A stretch of 64,000 nucleotides of DNA from Soonwooa sp. (lineage in GTDB: Bacteria > Bacteroidota > Bacteroidia > Flavobacteriales > Weeksellaceae). The stretch is taken from the NCBI RefSeq assembly GCF_030151385.1, contig NZ_JASLDS010000072.1, forward strand, positions 62,001 to 126,000. The letters run 5' to 3'. Both the position numbers and the translations under genes were made by a program. The notes below the pieces were generated by a model, which had not been told where the DNA came from, did not search any database, and saw only the letters and a program-made list of their open reading frames with translations. This document shows positions 46,297 to 55,825 of the stretch, in pieces; within the stretch, counting starts at the first letter, position 1; each line of letters opens with the position of its first letter.

Positions 46297-47211
46297 ATGA
46301 AAAGTACAGCATTAAAAGGATTTTTGTTCGCCATTATTGCAGCATCATTATGGGGAGTTTCGGGAACGTTTGGACAGTTTTTGTTTCAACAACGTAACAT
46401 CAATGTCGAATGGATGATTACCGTGAGGATGTTGTTTTCGGGTTTCATTTTGCTGATTTATGCTTCTACGAAAAAAGAGAATAAAATCTTTGAAATCTGG
46501 CATCACAAAAAGGATTCAGTTCGCTTGTTGCTTTTTTCAATAACGGGAATGCTGATGGTACAATACACTTATTTTGCTGCGATAAAACATTCCAATGCTG
46601 CAACAGCAACAGTTTTGCAATATGCAGGACCTGTTATTATTGCCATTTATTTAGCATTTAAAAATAAAAAAATGCCTCGATTTGTTGATTTTATCGCAAT
46701 TTCATTCGCTGTGTTAGGGACTTTTCTTTTGGTGACTCACGGCAAATTAGATTCTCTTAATATCTCGGCAACGGCATTAATCTTAGGTTTGGGCTCAGCA
46801 GTTGCTTTGGCGATTTATACGTTACAACCGGTTCCATTATTGCAGAAATATGATTCGGCGGTCGTTATCGGTTGGGGAATGCTTATCGGTGGACTCGCAT
46901 TTTCGTTTGTGAAAGCGCCTTGGTCAATTGATGGTGTTTGGGATCAGAAAACCTATTTGTACACTGCATTTATCTTGGTTTTTGGCACATTGATTCCGTT
47001 CTATTTATACCTTACCGCTGTCCAAATGATTGGTGGTCAAAAAAGTAGTCTTCTTGCATCTGCCGAACCTCTTTCGGCAACGATAATCGCTATTTTGTGG
47101 TTGAACGTTCCTTTTGGTACAATCGATTGGATTGGAAGTATTATGATTATTTCGACCATTTTTCTTTTGAGCTATGAGAAAAAGTCGAAGCGAGAAAAGT
47201 TAGTTGTTTAA
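46297..47211 (+). CDS. EamA-family (DMT superfamily) transporter
   Basis: 304 residues with ten transmembrane helices in two EamA repeats (AIIAASLWGVSGTFGQFLF in the first, SLLASAEPLSATIIAILWL in the second). It exports a small metabolite, perhaps amino acids, as the divergent Lrp-type regulator suggests. The substrate is unknown. Confidence 0.9.
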   Translation: MKSTALKGFLFAIIAASLWGVSGTFGQFLFQQRNINVEWMITVRMLFSGFILLIYASTKKENKIFEIWHHKKDSVRLLLFSITGMLMVQYTYFAAIKHSNAATATVLQYAGPVIIAIYLAFKNKKMPRFVDFIAISFAVLGTFLLVTHGKLDSLNISATALILGLGSAVALAIYTLQPVPLLQKYDSAVVIGWGMLIGGLAFSFVKAPWSIDGVWDQKTYLYTAFILVFGTLIPFYLYLTAVQMIGGQKSSLLASAEPLSATIIAILWLNVPFGTIDWIGSIMIISTIFLLSYEKKSKREKLVV

Positions 47212-47267
47212 AAAATATTGATATTCGATTATTTGTGTTTGAGAATGATTAAATTTAAATCAAAAAA

Positions 47268-47684
47268 ATGCAAATGAAAACTTCTTTTCGCAGTATTTTC
47301 GGAATTAGTATTTTGCTTTCATTGCAAATAAATGCTCAGAAAAATGATATTGATTCTCAACTAAAAAAATGTCTAGATAAGGATTATTCTACCGCTGGAC
47401 AGGTTAATTGCAGCGATTCGGCGCGTGATGCTTGGGATGCTGAAATGAACAAATATTATCAAATGACTTTGAAAAAACTTCCCAAAGCGCAACAATCGGA
47501 GTTGATAACTGCGCAAAAAGCTTGGCTTAAATTTCGGGATGCCGAATTCACATTAATTGATAATTATTATTACAATGTAAAACAAGGCACAATGTTCCAA
47601 ATTATGGCTGCTGGCGAAAAAGTGAATGTTGTTAAAACTCGGGCAAAACAATTACAAGTTTATTACGAAGTTTTAGAATATTAG
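47268..47684 (+). CDS. Lysozyme inhibitor LprI-like (DUF1311) secreted protein
   Basis: 138 residues with a signal peptide ending QINAQ. The DUF1311/LprI pattern is present: KKCLDKDYSTAGQVNCSDSA (paired Cys), AWDAEMNKYYQ and LITAQKAWLKFRDAEF. LprI-like proteins bind C-type lysozyme in some bacteria; here only the family is supported. Two ATGs (47268, 47274) are equally possible. Confidence 0.85.
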   Translation: MQMKTSFRSIFGISILLSLQINAQKNDIDSQLKKCLDKDYSTAGQVNCSDSARDAWDAEMNKYYQMTLKKLPKAQQSELITAQKAWLKFRDAEFTLIDNYYYNVKQGTMFQIMAAGEKVNVVKTRAKQLQVYYEVLEY

Positions 47685-47688
47685 ACAA

Positions 47689-48831
47689 TTACAACACTGG
47701 TTTTATAATATAAAGTTGCTTAGGATTTGTGGTAAAAAGTTTAAAATTGAATTGAGAATAGGAATAATAGAAATACGGATAATAAGCATTTTGAAAATCG
47801 CGTTGTAGTTTTCTAAAATCACTTCCTTTTGTTTCGAAATATATGCTATTGCTCCCACCTTCATTAATGGACAAAGGCTTTTTGAAATATAGATATTCAC
47901 CGTCAACTTTTAATTTGCAGTACAACTCTCCTTCCCAAGTTTTGGATTCAAAACCACCAGCTCCGCCGCCTGTATTGTGTGTTGTAATGACTTGCTTTAA
48001 TCTCTGATAATAGAGAATTGTAAAAGGTGTCCAATCGGGATCCGATCCAACTAGATTTTCTTCGTAACGACCAAAAAGACTCGCATAATTGGTATTGCCA
48101 AAACCATCACTAGAACCTTTGCGAGGTAAAATGCAATTGGTGTAGAATTGATAACATTTGCCATCCATGAAATAAGTGAATTTTTGCTTAGGTCGATCCC
48201 CCTCGGAACCGTAATTATATCCATCAATATCCAGAAAGTCGGCGTCCTCTATTATTTTCTTGAAAAGACTAATTTGTTGCTCGTCGGACCATGTATAATC
48301 TTCGTTTTGCAAAATCATAGGTTTTTGCGTTTTATCACCATCAATAATCCAAGTCCTGTAATACTTTTGATAAATATTGACAATGTAATCACCAAATAAT
48401 TTCTCGCTAAGATTATTTAAATTTTGTTTAAAAACCAATTGGTCGATTTCATTTCCGTTGCTGTCTATTTTATGATAGGTGAAATTCTGGATAAGCCTCT
48501 CTCCTCCACTGAGAAAGTCATTCTCTAATTCTTTTTTATCATGATCTGTCGGGATTGCGCTCGTAACCACAATTAAATTAAAATTGGACGAAATAAAATG
48601 CTTTATTGGATCAAAGCTTTCGTAAAGTAAACTGATTTTATACTTTTTATTAACACCGAAAGTTGCCTCCTTTTTTGAATCAACATCATAAAAATTCTCG
48701 TATTCCTTTGGTAAAACATCCTTGTTTGTGAGATTAGTAAAATAAACTTCGATATTCATCATATTGGCATTAATCAATGCAATAATAAAAATGGCGACCA
48801 AAATACCTAGAATTATCATAAACTTTTTCAT
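47689..48831 (-). CDS. Membrane-anchored protein, unknown
   Basis: 380 residues with one N-terminal transmembrane helix (MKKFMIILGILVAIFIIALI) and a ~350-residue extracytoplasmic part with many Tyr and Asp and a Gly-rich GGGAGGF loop. Its end lies 5 bases from the end of the convergent LprI-like gene. No family recognised. Confidence 0.65.
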   Translation of the reverse strand: MKKFMIILGILVAIFIIALINANMMNIEVYFTNLTNKDVLPKEYENFYDVDSKKEATFGVNKKYKISLLYESFDPIKHFISSNFNLIVVTSAIPTDHDKKELENDFLSGGERLIQNFTYHKIDSNGNEIDQLVFKQNLNNLSEKLFGDYIVNIYQKYYRTWIIDGDKTQKPMILQNEDYTWSDEQQISLFKKIIEDADFLDIDGYNYGSEGDRPKQKFTYFMDGKCYQFYTNCILPRKGSSDGFGNTNYASLFGRYEENLVGSDPDWTPFTILYYQRLKQVITTHNTGGGAGGFESKTWEGELYCKLKVDGEYLYFKKPLSINEGGSNSIYFETKGSDFRKLQRDFQNAYYPYFYYSYSQFNFKLFTTNPKQLYIIKPVL

Positions 48832-48940
48832 CTACTAAAGATAACATAGTTTTGGACAAATTGGAATTTTAGGTTAAAGCTTTTCGTGATTAATTTTTAC
48901 TTTGCCAAAACCTCCGTATTTTTGCAGCAAATATTTCACA

Positions 48941-51136
48941 TTGCAAACCGATTTACTTTTAATCACGCCGCCTTTTACACAACTTAACACGCCTTATCCT
49001 GGGACTGTTTATCTAAAAGGTTTCCTTAATACGCGTTCCTACAAAGTGTTTCAGGCGGATTTGGGGTTGGATGTGATACTAAAATTATTTTCCAAAAAAG
49101 GTTTGACAGATTTATTTAATTATGTTGAATTTCAAGAGGTCGAATTAAGTGAAAACGCACAACGAATGTTGATGTTGAGAGATGATTATATTTCGAGCAT
49201 CGATGCTGTCATTCGTTTTCTACAAGGCAAAAATTCGACTTTGGCGGATTCTATTGTTCAAGATGGTTATTTGCCCGAAGCGTCACGTTTTTCGCAATTG
49301 GACGACTTGGAATGGGCTTTTGGAGCAATGTCTTTTCAGGATAAAGCCAAGCATTTGGCGACATTGTATTTGGAAGATTTGTCGGATTTAATCATTGAAG
49401 CGGTGGACGAAAACTTTGGTTTTAGTCGATACGCCGAAAGATTGGGACGTTCTGCAAATTCGTTCGACGAAATGTATGCCGAACTTCAAAAAGAGCCAAC
49501 TTACATTGACCAGATTACACTGTCGGAATTGGAAGATTTAATTCAGAAAACCAATCCGAAAATGGTCGGATTTTCTGTGCCTTTTCCGGGGAATTTGTAT
49601 TCGGCTTTTAGATCTGCGCAATATATCAAACAAAATTATCCGAACATAAAAATCAGTATGGGCGGCGGTTTCCCAAATACAGAATTACGTTCTTTAAGCG
49701 ATGTCCGCGTGTTTGAATTTTTCGATTTTATCCTTTTGGATGATGGAGAAGCACCAACTGAACAAGTTTTAAAGTACGTTATTAACGAAATTGAAGTTTC
49801 GGATTTGAAACGAACTTTTGTTCTTCAAAACGATAAAGTTGTTTACATCAACAATCCAAAAATTCGAGATTACAAATTTTCGGAAGTTGGGACGCCTGAT
49901 TATTCGGATTTAAGATTAAATCAATACATTTCTGTAATCGAAGTTGTAAATCCAATGCACAGACTTTGGAGCGATGGTCGTTGGAATAAATTAACAATGG
50001 CGCACGGTTGCTATTGGGGTAAATGTACTTTTTGCGATATTTCTCTCGATTACATCAAGGTTTACGAGCCAATAGCGGCGAAGCAAATCGTGGATAGAAT
50101 GGAAGAATTGATAGAATCGACTCAAAATACAGGCTTTCATTTTGTAGATGAAGCAGCGCCACCAGCATTGATGCGTGAAGTCGCTTTAGAAATTTTGAAA
50201 CGAAAACTAAGTGTCACTTGGTGGACGAATATCCGATTTGAAAAGAGTTTCACCTTCGATTTATGCCGATTACTAAAGGCTTCTGGTTGCATCGCAGTTT
50301 CTGGTGGTTTGGAAGTGGCTTCGGACAGATTATTAAAATTGATTGACAAAGGCGTAACCGTGGACCAAGTGGCAATTGTTAACCGAAACTTCACGGAAGC
50401 TGGAATTATGATTCATGCGTATTTGATGTACGGATTTCCTACTCAAACCACGCAAGAGACGATTGACAGCTTAGAAATGGTACGTCAACTTTTTGAAATC
50501 GGAATTCTGCAATCTGGATTTTGGCATCAATTTGCGATGACGGCGCACAGTCCAGTTGGAATTAATCCTGAAAAATATAATGTTATCAATCACAGTGTAG
50601 AAGTTGGTGCTTTTGCGAATAATGATATGGTTCACGAGGAAAAAACGGGAATGGATCATCAGCAGTTTTCGTATGGATTGAAGAAATCTTTGTTCAATTA
50701 TATGCACGGCGTCGGCTTTGATTTGTCGCTTCAAGAATGGTTTGATTTTAAAGTTCCGAGAACGACTGTTCGGAAATTTTATATCGAAGATGTTCTGAAT
50801 AATGAAACGTTTTCTGGGCATAAACCCAACCAAAAAATTGTTTGGCTTGGTGGAATTCCGAACCTTAAAATGACGACCAAAACCAAAAAAGGTGTTACTT
50901 ACGAAAATTTGATACTTTCGATTCATACCAAAAATGAAGCGGTAGAAGTCCGTGTAGAAAAGGAAATCGGAGAATGGTTTGTTCAGTTTATCAAAGATTT
51001 AAAACAAAATCCGAAAACGCTGACCTTCCAACAAATGAAATCTGATTTCGAAGAAAAACTCGAAATGGATTTTGATATTTTCATTTATTCAAAACCTGCT
51101 GAAAAGCTGAAAGAAGTGGCATTGTTGGTGGTTTAA
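48941..51136 (+). CDS. Radical SAM protein with N-terminal B12-binding-like domain
   Basis: About 731 residues. The N-terminal ~290 residues resemble a cobalamin-binding domain (LLLITPPFTQLNTPYPG... then MVGFSVPFPGN and GGGFPNTELR), and the radical SAM core follows with the Fe-S motif in HGCYWGKCTFCD (about 350-361). Cys spacing is CX4CX2C instead of CX3CX2C. I used the TTG at 48941, which follows a TATTTTTG -7 box (48917-48924); an in-frame TTG at 48902 is upstream of that box. Substrate unknown. It is convergent with bioA. Confidence 0.75.
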   Translation: MQTDLLLITPPFTQLNTPYPGTVYLKGFLNTRSYKVFQADLGLDVILKLFSKKGLTDLFNYVEFQEVELSENAQRMLMLRDDYISSIDAVIRFLQGKNSTLADSIVQDGYLPEASRFSQLDDLEWAFGAMSFQDKAKHLATLYLEDLSDLIIEAVDENFGFSRYAERLGRSANSFDEMYAELQKEPTYIDQITLSELEDLIQKTNPKMVGFSVPFPGNLYSAFRSAQYIKQNYPNIKISMGGGFPNTELRSLSDVRVFEFFDFILLDDGEAPTEQVLKYVINEIEVSDLKRTFVLQNDKVVYINNPKIRDYKFSEVGTPDYSDLRLNQYISVIEVVNPMHRLWSDGRWNKLTMAHGCYWGKCTFCDISLDYIKVYEPIAAKQIVDRMEELIESTQNTGFHFVDEAAPPALMREVALEILKRKLSVTWWTNIRFEKSFTFDLCRLLKASGCIAVSGGLEVASDRLLKLIDKGVTVDQVAIVNRNFTEAGIMIHAYLMYGFPTQTTQETIDSLEMVRQLFEIGILQSGFWHQFAMTAHSPVGINPEKYNVINHSVEVGAFANNDMVHEEKTGMDHQQFSYGLKKSLFNYMHGVGFDLSLQEWFDFKVPRTTVRKFYIEDVLNNETFSGHKPNQKIVWLGGIPNLKMTTKTKKGVTYENLILSIHTKNEAVEVRVEKEIGEWFVQFIKDLKQNPKTLTFQQMKSDFEEKLEMDFDIFIYSKPAEKLKEVALLVV

Positions 51137-51154
51137 ATAAAATTTTTAAATGTC

Positions 51155-51181
51155 ATAAAAGGGACCTGTCGCCCCTTTTTA
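51155..51181. terminator. Bidirectional terminator between radical SAM gene and bioA
   Basis: AAAAGGG (51157-51163) pairs with CCCTTTT (51173-51179) around a 9-base loop. The A and T tracts allow use on both strands. Confidence 0.8.
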
Positions 51182-51198
51182 TTCAAATCACTATCTTC

Positions 51199-52467
51199 TC
51201 AAACTTCCTCCAAAGCCAGCAAAATACAATCATAAATATATTGCAAATCTTCTGCTGAAATGCAGTAAGGAGGAACCAAATAAATAATATTACCAAGCGG
51301 ACGCATTAGGATTCCTTTTTCTAAAAAGTAAGGATACAGACGTTCGTGCATATCGCTAAAATAGGAAGTTTCTTCGTTGGTTTTCCATTCCATAGCGAAG
51401 ATCGTTCCACAAATGCGAGCGGTTTTTACTTTTGGATGTGTAGACAGTTGTGCTTTGAAATCAAGATGTTGTTTGCAAATTCGGGCAATATTCTCTGTGG
51501 TTTCAGGATTTAGCAAAAGGTCCAAACTTGCTAATGCTGCTGTGCACGCCAACGGACTCGCCGTGAAAGAATGTCCATGAAAAAGAGCCTTGTCTTTATC
51601 ATCAGAATAAAACATATCGTAGATTTCTTGTCTGCAAGTCGTTAATCCCAAAGGCATAGTTCCGCCTGTTAAACCTTTTGAAAAGCATATAATATCAGGA
51701 CTTTCGGATAAATGATTGGCGGCGAATAGTTTTCCAGTTCTTCCAAATCCAACAAATATTTCGTCCTGAATCAGTAAGATTTTCTCTTGACGACAGAAAC
51801 TTAGAAGCTTATCCAAATCATCAGCCATGTGCATTAACATTCCTGCAGCGCCTTGTACTAAAGGTTCGTACACAAAACAAACGATGTTATCAGCTATTTC
51901 CGAAATCTGCTTTTTTATATTTGGTAAATTTTCTTCGGTAGGAACGTCAATGAAAATCACTTCGAAAAGCTGTTCTGCAAAGGGATTTGTCCAAATTCCT
52001 CTTCCGCTAACAGACATTGCTCCAAAAGTGTCGCCGTGATACGCATTTTTAAAAGCTAAAATTTTCTTTCGCTTTGAACCTGAATTAAAATGATACTGAA
52101 TACACATTTTCAAGGCAACTTCAATCGCTGTAGAACCGTTGTCGGTATAGAAAACTTTACTTTGATTTTCGGGTAATAATGCCAGTAATCTTTCGGAAAG
52201 TTCGATTGCTGGCGGATGAGTAAATCCTGCAAAGATTACCTGTTCCAAAGTTTGTAGTTGTTCTGAAACTTTTTTGGCAATATATGGATTGGCATGTCCG
52301 TGCAAAGTCACCCACCACGAAGAAACCGCGTCAATGTACCTTTTTCCGTTTTCGTCATACAAATAAGTTCCCTCGCCTTTCACGATTGGGACGATAGGCG
52401 CACAATTTTTCATCTGCGTGTATGGATGCCAATTGACCGCAGAATCCCGCTCTCTTAATGACTGCAT
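51199..52467 (-). CDS. bioA: Adenosylmethionine-8-amino-7-oxononanoate aminotransferase
   Basis: 422 residues from the ATG at 52467; the frame runs up to 52713, but that part lies over bioB. BioA motifs: WHPYTQMKN, SSWWVTLHGHANP, AYHGDTFGAMSV, IQDEIFVGFGRTGK, and FSKGLTGGTMPLG with the PLP-binding Lys. It makes 7,8-diaminopelargonate using SAM as amino donor. It overlaps the end of bioB by 13 bases. Confidence 0.95.
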   Translation of the reverse strand: MQSLRERDSAVNWHPYTQMKNCAPIVPIVKGEGTYLYDENGKRYIDAVSSWWVTLHGHANPYIAKKVSEQLQTLEQVIFAGFTHPPAIELSERLLALLPENQSKVFYTDNGSTAIEVALKMCIQYHFNSGSKRKKILAFKNAYHGDTFGAMSVSGRGIWTNPFAEQLFEVIFIDVPTEENLPNIKKQISEIADNIVCFVYEPLVQGAAGMLMHMADDLDKLLSFCRQEKILLIQDEIFVGFGRTGKLFAANHLSESPDIICFSKGLTGGTMPLGLTTCRQEIYDMFYSDDKDKALFHGHSFTASPLACTAALASLDLLLNPETTENIARICKQHLDFKAQLSTHPKVKTARICGTIFAMEWKTNEETSYFSDMHERLYPYFLEKGILMRPLGNIIYLVPPYCISAEDLQYIYDCILLALEEV

Positions 52468-53447
52468 GTTGATTCTTTTTTGTTGGGCATTGGTTTTAAA
52501 CCTAAATTTTGAAACATCATCATATCCTCCGATACTCCAGGATTCGGCGTTACCAAAAGCGTTTCCCTTTCTCCTGTAAAGATGGAATTTGCGCCCGCCA
52601 TAAAGCACCAAGCTTGCTCTACTTCGGTCATTTCGATGCGTCCGGCACTCAGTCGGACAACCGATTGCGGCATAATAATTCGGGCAGTTGCAATCATTCT
52701 TACCATGTCCCAAATTTCAACTTTCGGATTGTTTTCAAGCGGTGTTCCTTTAACACGAGCCAAAGCGTTTACGGGAACGGATTCTGGATGTTTTGGCATC
52801 GTTGCTAAAGTCAAAAGCATAGAAATTCTGTCGGTATGCGTTTCGCCAAGACCAATAATTCCACCCGAACAAACGGTAATTCCTGCTTTTCGGACATTAT
52901 TAATCGTGTTAATTCTATTGTCGAATTTTCGGGTAGAAATAATTTCATCATAATAATCTTCGCTGGTATCCAAATTGTGGTTGTAAGCGTGCAAACCTGC
53001 TTCCTGTAACCTTTTTGCTTGCTCTTCGGTGAGCATCCCTAAGGTACAACAAACTTCCAATCCCATTTCGTTGACACCTTTTACCATGTCGATAACACGG
53101 TCAAAATCTCGATTATCACGTACTTCGCGCCATGCCGCTGCCATGCAAAACCTTGTCGAACCTGTTTCTTTGGCGTTTCGAGCATGTTGCAAAACCGTTT
53201 CCGTAGGAAGTAAAGCATGAACTTTTACGTCCGTATGATAACGCGCCGCTTGCCCGCAATACGAACAATCTTCTGGGCAGCCACCTGTTTTCACAGACAG
53301 CAAAGTGCAGACTTGAACTTCATCCGATTGATGAAACTCGCGATGAATACTCGCGGCTTCGTAAACCAAGTCCAAAAGTGGTTTGTTATAAATTTCCTGA
53401 ATTTCTTGCTTCGTCCAATCGTGGCGAATTTCTATTTTCGATTTCAT
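52455..53447 (-). CDS. bioB: Biotin synthase
   Basis: 330 residues. It is a radical SAM enzyme with the motif GGCPEDCSYCGQ (CX3CX2C, about 51-62), further Cys and Arg cluster ligands in STRFCMAAAWR, CCTLGM and CSGGIIGLGET, and RLSAGR. It inserts sulfur into dethiobiotin. It lies 2 bases from bioD in the operon bioD-bioB-bioA. Confidence 0.97.
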   Translation of the reverse strand: MKSKIEIRHDWTKQEIQEIYNKPLLDLVYEAASIHREFHQSDEVQVCTLLSVKTGGCPEDCSYCGQAARYHTDVKVHALLPTETVLQHARNAKETGSTRFCMAAAWREVRDNRDFDRVIDMVKGVNEMGLEVCCTLGMLTEEQAKRLQEAGLHAYNHNLDTSEDYYDEIISTRKFDNRINTINNVRKAGITVCSGGIIGLGETHTDRISMLLTLATMPKHPESVPVNALARVKGTPLENNPKVEIWDMVRMIATARIIMPQSVVRLSAGRIEMTEVEQAWCFMAGANSIFTGERETLLVTPNPGVSEDMMMFQNLGLKPMPNKKESTCSH

Positions 53448-53449
53448 TT

Positions 53450-54067
53450 TTAGTAAAGTTTAATGCTATTTGAAATTAATTTTATACTGGATTTGTCTAA
53501 ATTTTTAATACTCGGAATTCTAATTATTGCAACCGAATCATCTAAATATTGAAGTATTGAATTCTCGGTATCGCTGTCAAAATCTCCGTTAAAGACAAAA
53601 TATTTTAGTTCAATATTTCTGTTTTTTAAGGCTTCGAGGCTTAGTAAAGTATGATTAATGCAACCTAAATAATCGGAAGTGACCAATACTATAGGAAAAT
53701 TGAGTTTCTGAATAAGGTCGATGATGTATTGATTTTTATTTAATGGAACAAAAAGTCCACCTGCGCCTTCTACGATGAGATTTTTAGTTGTTTTTGGAAG
53801 CTTAAAATCTTCTAATTTGATTTCAATATTTTCTGCTTTTGCAGATTTATCGGGCGATGCTGCCAATTGCAATTGGTATTTTTCAGGATGAATTGCAACT
53901 TCGTGCGAAACCAATTCCTTGACTTTCATGGAGTCAGTTTCATCCAAATCTCCTGATTGAACGGGTTTCCAGTAATCGGCTTTTAGGTTATCCGTGAAAA
54001 TCGCTGAAACTATCGTTTTGCCAATTCCAGTTCCGATTCCTGTGATAAATAATTTTTGATTATTCAT
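53450..54067 (-). CDS. bioD: Dethiobiotin synthetase
   Basis: 205 residues with the P-loop GIGTGIGKTIVSAI (11-24), KPVQSG and VEGAGGLFVPL. It closes the ureido ring of dethiobiotin with CO2 and ATP. It is the first intact gene of the biotin operon; the truncated bioF lies 233 bases upstream on the same strand. I found no strong promoter in that gap. Confidence 0.95.
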   Translation of the reverse strand: MNNQKLFITGIGTGIGKTIVSAIFTDNLKADYWKPVQSGDLDETDSMKVKELVSHEVAIHPEKYQLQLAASPDKSAKAENIEIKLEDFKLPKTTKNLIVEGAGGLFVPLNKNQYIIDLIQKLNFPIVLVTSDYLGCINHTLLSLEALKNRNIELKYFVFNGDFDSDTENSILQYLDDSVAIIRIPSIKNLDKSSIKLISNSIKLY

Positions 54068-54109
54068 TTAAAAATTTGTTGTTAATGATGAGCCGCAGTG
54101 AATAATGTT

Positions 54110-54290
54110 GTGATTTTTAACGCGAAAGCGCAATTGTATCTGCAATAAAGACGTTTTTAAGACGCAAAATTTATCTTCGATAAATCGACAGTGCATGACT
54201 TGAAAATCTTTGATTTTCTTGCGCCTTAATTTGCATTCTTGTATTTAAAAATTTAGCGCCTTTGCGTTGGCTTTTTTCATTATTATTCAA
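54110..54290. repeat. Noncoding segment with imperfect inverted arms between bioD and the bioF remnant
   Basis: A left arm AACGCGAAAGCGC (near 54120) and a right arm GCGCCTTTGCGTT (near 54260) pair at 11 of 13 positions around about 130 bases. The segment also holds GACGCAAAAT and TTGCGCCTTAAT, similar short motifs. No gene is seen. It resembles the intergenic repeats common in Flavobacteriia, but no second copy lies in this window. Coordinates are approximate. Confidence 0.4.
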
Positions 54291-54299
54291 AGCGGATAA

Positions 54300-54662
54300 T
54301 CAGTTTGTTGTTAATAGGTCTTTTAAAAAATCAATTTCTTGTCTCGAATTAAATGCATGAACACAGATCCTCATTCTTTCTTCGCCTTCTTTAACCGTTG
54401 GAGAACGAATTGCTGAACTTAAAATCCCGTTGTCAAGCAAAATCTGATGAGCATTCTGCAAATGTTGACAATCTTTAAATTTTAAAATCTGAATCGGACT
54501 TTTATCTTCGGAAAACCATGGCAAATTGGAGTTTCGAAGCAATTGAATATTATTTTGAAGATTTTGTTTTAAATTTTTATTTTTTTCTAAAAAAAGATTA
54601 ATAGAGCCAAAAGTGGCTAATAAAGAGCAGTTTACAAGAGTTAAAACCTTATCGGTAACGAT
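54300..54662 (-). pseudogene. bioF: 8-amino-7-oxononanoate synthase, 5'-truncated
   Basis: An open frame of about 120 codons ends at 54300; upstream a TAA lies at 54663-54665. The product, ending HAFNSRQEIDFLKDLLTTN, contains ILKFKDCQHLQNAHQILLDN, GILSSAIRSPTVKEGEERMR and ICVHAF, the C-terminal domain of BioF (GIxxxAIRPPTVPxGxxRxR). The N-terminal two thirds, including the PLP-binding Lys, are missing, so the enzyme is not made from here. The cut coincides with the edge of the conjugative-element fragment (about 54615-54665). Confidence 0.85.
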
Positions 54663-54732
54663 TTAGTAATGGTGCTTACTGCACTTGCTTTCACTTAATT
54701 ACCTTGTAAATCATTACTGCAAATATAAAAAT

Positions 54733-54768
54733 AAAAGGGTAAAATGCATTGTGTCTTTGCCCTTTTTG
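54733..54768. terminator. Hairpin with flanking T tract near left edge of the element
   Basis: AAAAGGGTAAA (54733-54743) pairs with TTTGCCCTTTT (54756-54766), one G-T wobble, with a T-rich tail. It lies 150 bases before rteC. Other parts of 54663-54917 show an inverted pair AGTAATG (54665-54671) / CATTACT (54712-54718) and AGAACT/AGTTCT near 54862-54878, nothing coding. Confidence 0.6.
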
Positions 54769-54917
54769 TTTGTTATCAAACCAGAAAAACTTTTAAGAAA
54801 ATTCCCCCACTGTGGTAAACCTGTGGTGTTGGTTTCAATATTATTTCCAAATTTTGACATACCAAGAACTAGATGAGTTCTGAATAAAATTCTGCAAACT
54901 TTAAAAACATCTATGCT

Positions 54918-55763
54918 ATGGAAATTATATTGAGTAAAATATTATCAGAAATTCGGCATAAGGAGGACAAAATTTCTTCTCAAATGATACGGTCATCTGA
55001 TGAAGCATATCAAATGATTTTGTTTCTAAATGAAATGTTGTGTGCTATTAAAACTGAAATATTGCAAGTTGGATTTTTAAATGAAGATCAAGAGGTTGAT
55101 TTCTTTAAGAATGTTAAACCGCAAATCCTTGGAAAACTTATTTATTACAATAAAGTATTTCGGATAGAAACTACCTGTCCCGTGAGTAATGGTAAAATAC
55201 ATCAAAGTTATTATGAAAATGTTTTAAAAAATCTCAAGTTAGAATATAAAGAAAGTATTTGCAATGAAGATTTCTACAGATATTACCGTGCTGGCAGAAC
55301 CGACCGTGATCACACTTATTTCAGGCTCGGAAAGATTAACTATCACGATGGATTAAAGAGTGGCGTATTTGAAATTGACCTTAGCTTCTCCACATATTAC
55401 GACAACAAAATAGCACATATTATTGCCAATGAACTACTTTATACTTACACTCTTACCAAAATAAATCCTGAAGAAAATCCCGATACAATATTACAAAATT
55501 TAGATGCAAACAAGGATATTTCGTGGACCAATTCTCAAAATGCACTTATCGAACTGATATATGCTCTATATGCTTCAAATTCCATTGCATATGGAAAAAT
55601 AGGTATAAGAAAATTAGCTTTGATTTTTCAGGTGCTTTTTCGAACTCCTTTAAACGACATTCATCATTCATTCCACCGAATGAAGACAAGGGCTGGTTCA
55701 AGAACTGCATTTTTAGACCAGCTCAAAATATCCCTTGAAGAATATATGGATAAAGACCTTTAA
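54918..55763 (+). CDS. rteC: RteC-family regulator of conjugative-element excision
   Basis: 281 residues, helical and without signal peptide. RteC family, with the typical FYRYYRAGRTDRDHTYFRLG stretch (about 119-138) and a C-terminal winged-helix-like segment ending RTPLNDIHHSFHRMKTRAGSRTAFLDQL. In CTnDOT, RteC activates the xis2c-xis2d-orf3-exc operon by binding inverted half-sites upstream of it. Here the same genes follow, so the target operon is in place. Complete length. Confidence 0.9.
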   Translation: MEIILSKILSEIRHKEDKISSQMIRSSDEAYQMILFLNEMLCAIKTEILQVGFLNEDQEVDFFKNVKPQILGKLIYYNKVFRIETTCPVSNGKIHQSYYENVLKNLKLEYKESICNEDFYRYYRAGRTDRDHTYFRLGKINYHDGLKSGVFEIDLSFSTYYDNKIAHIIANELLYTYTLTKINPEENPDTILQNLDANKDISWTNSQNALIELIYALYASNSIAYGKIGIRKLALIFQVLFRTPLNDIHHSFHRMKTRAGSRTAFLDQLKISLEEYMDKDL

Positions 55764-55785
55764 CTATATCAAAAATAACCATTTG

Positions 55786-55815
55786 AAAGCAGTACCAAAA
55801 CGTACTGCTTTTTTC
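55786..55815 (+). terminator. Terminator after rteC
   Basis: Perfect 10-base arms AAAGCAGTAC (55786-55795) and GTACTGCTTT (55802-55811) followed by T residues. It separates rteC from the xis operon. Confidence 0.85.
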
Positions 55816-55825
55816 TTTGCCCATA

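Noticed and set aside
52468..52713. N-terminal extension of bioA over bioB
   Set aside because: The 82 extra codons are antisense-like noise overlapping the bioB 3' end; the ATG at 52467 gives the usual BioA start.
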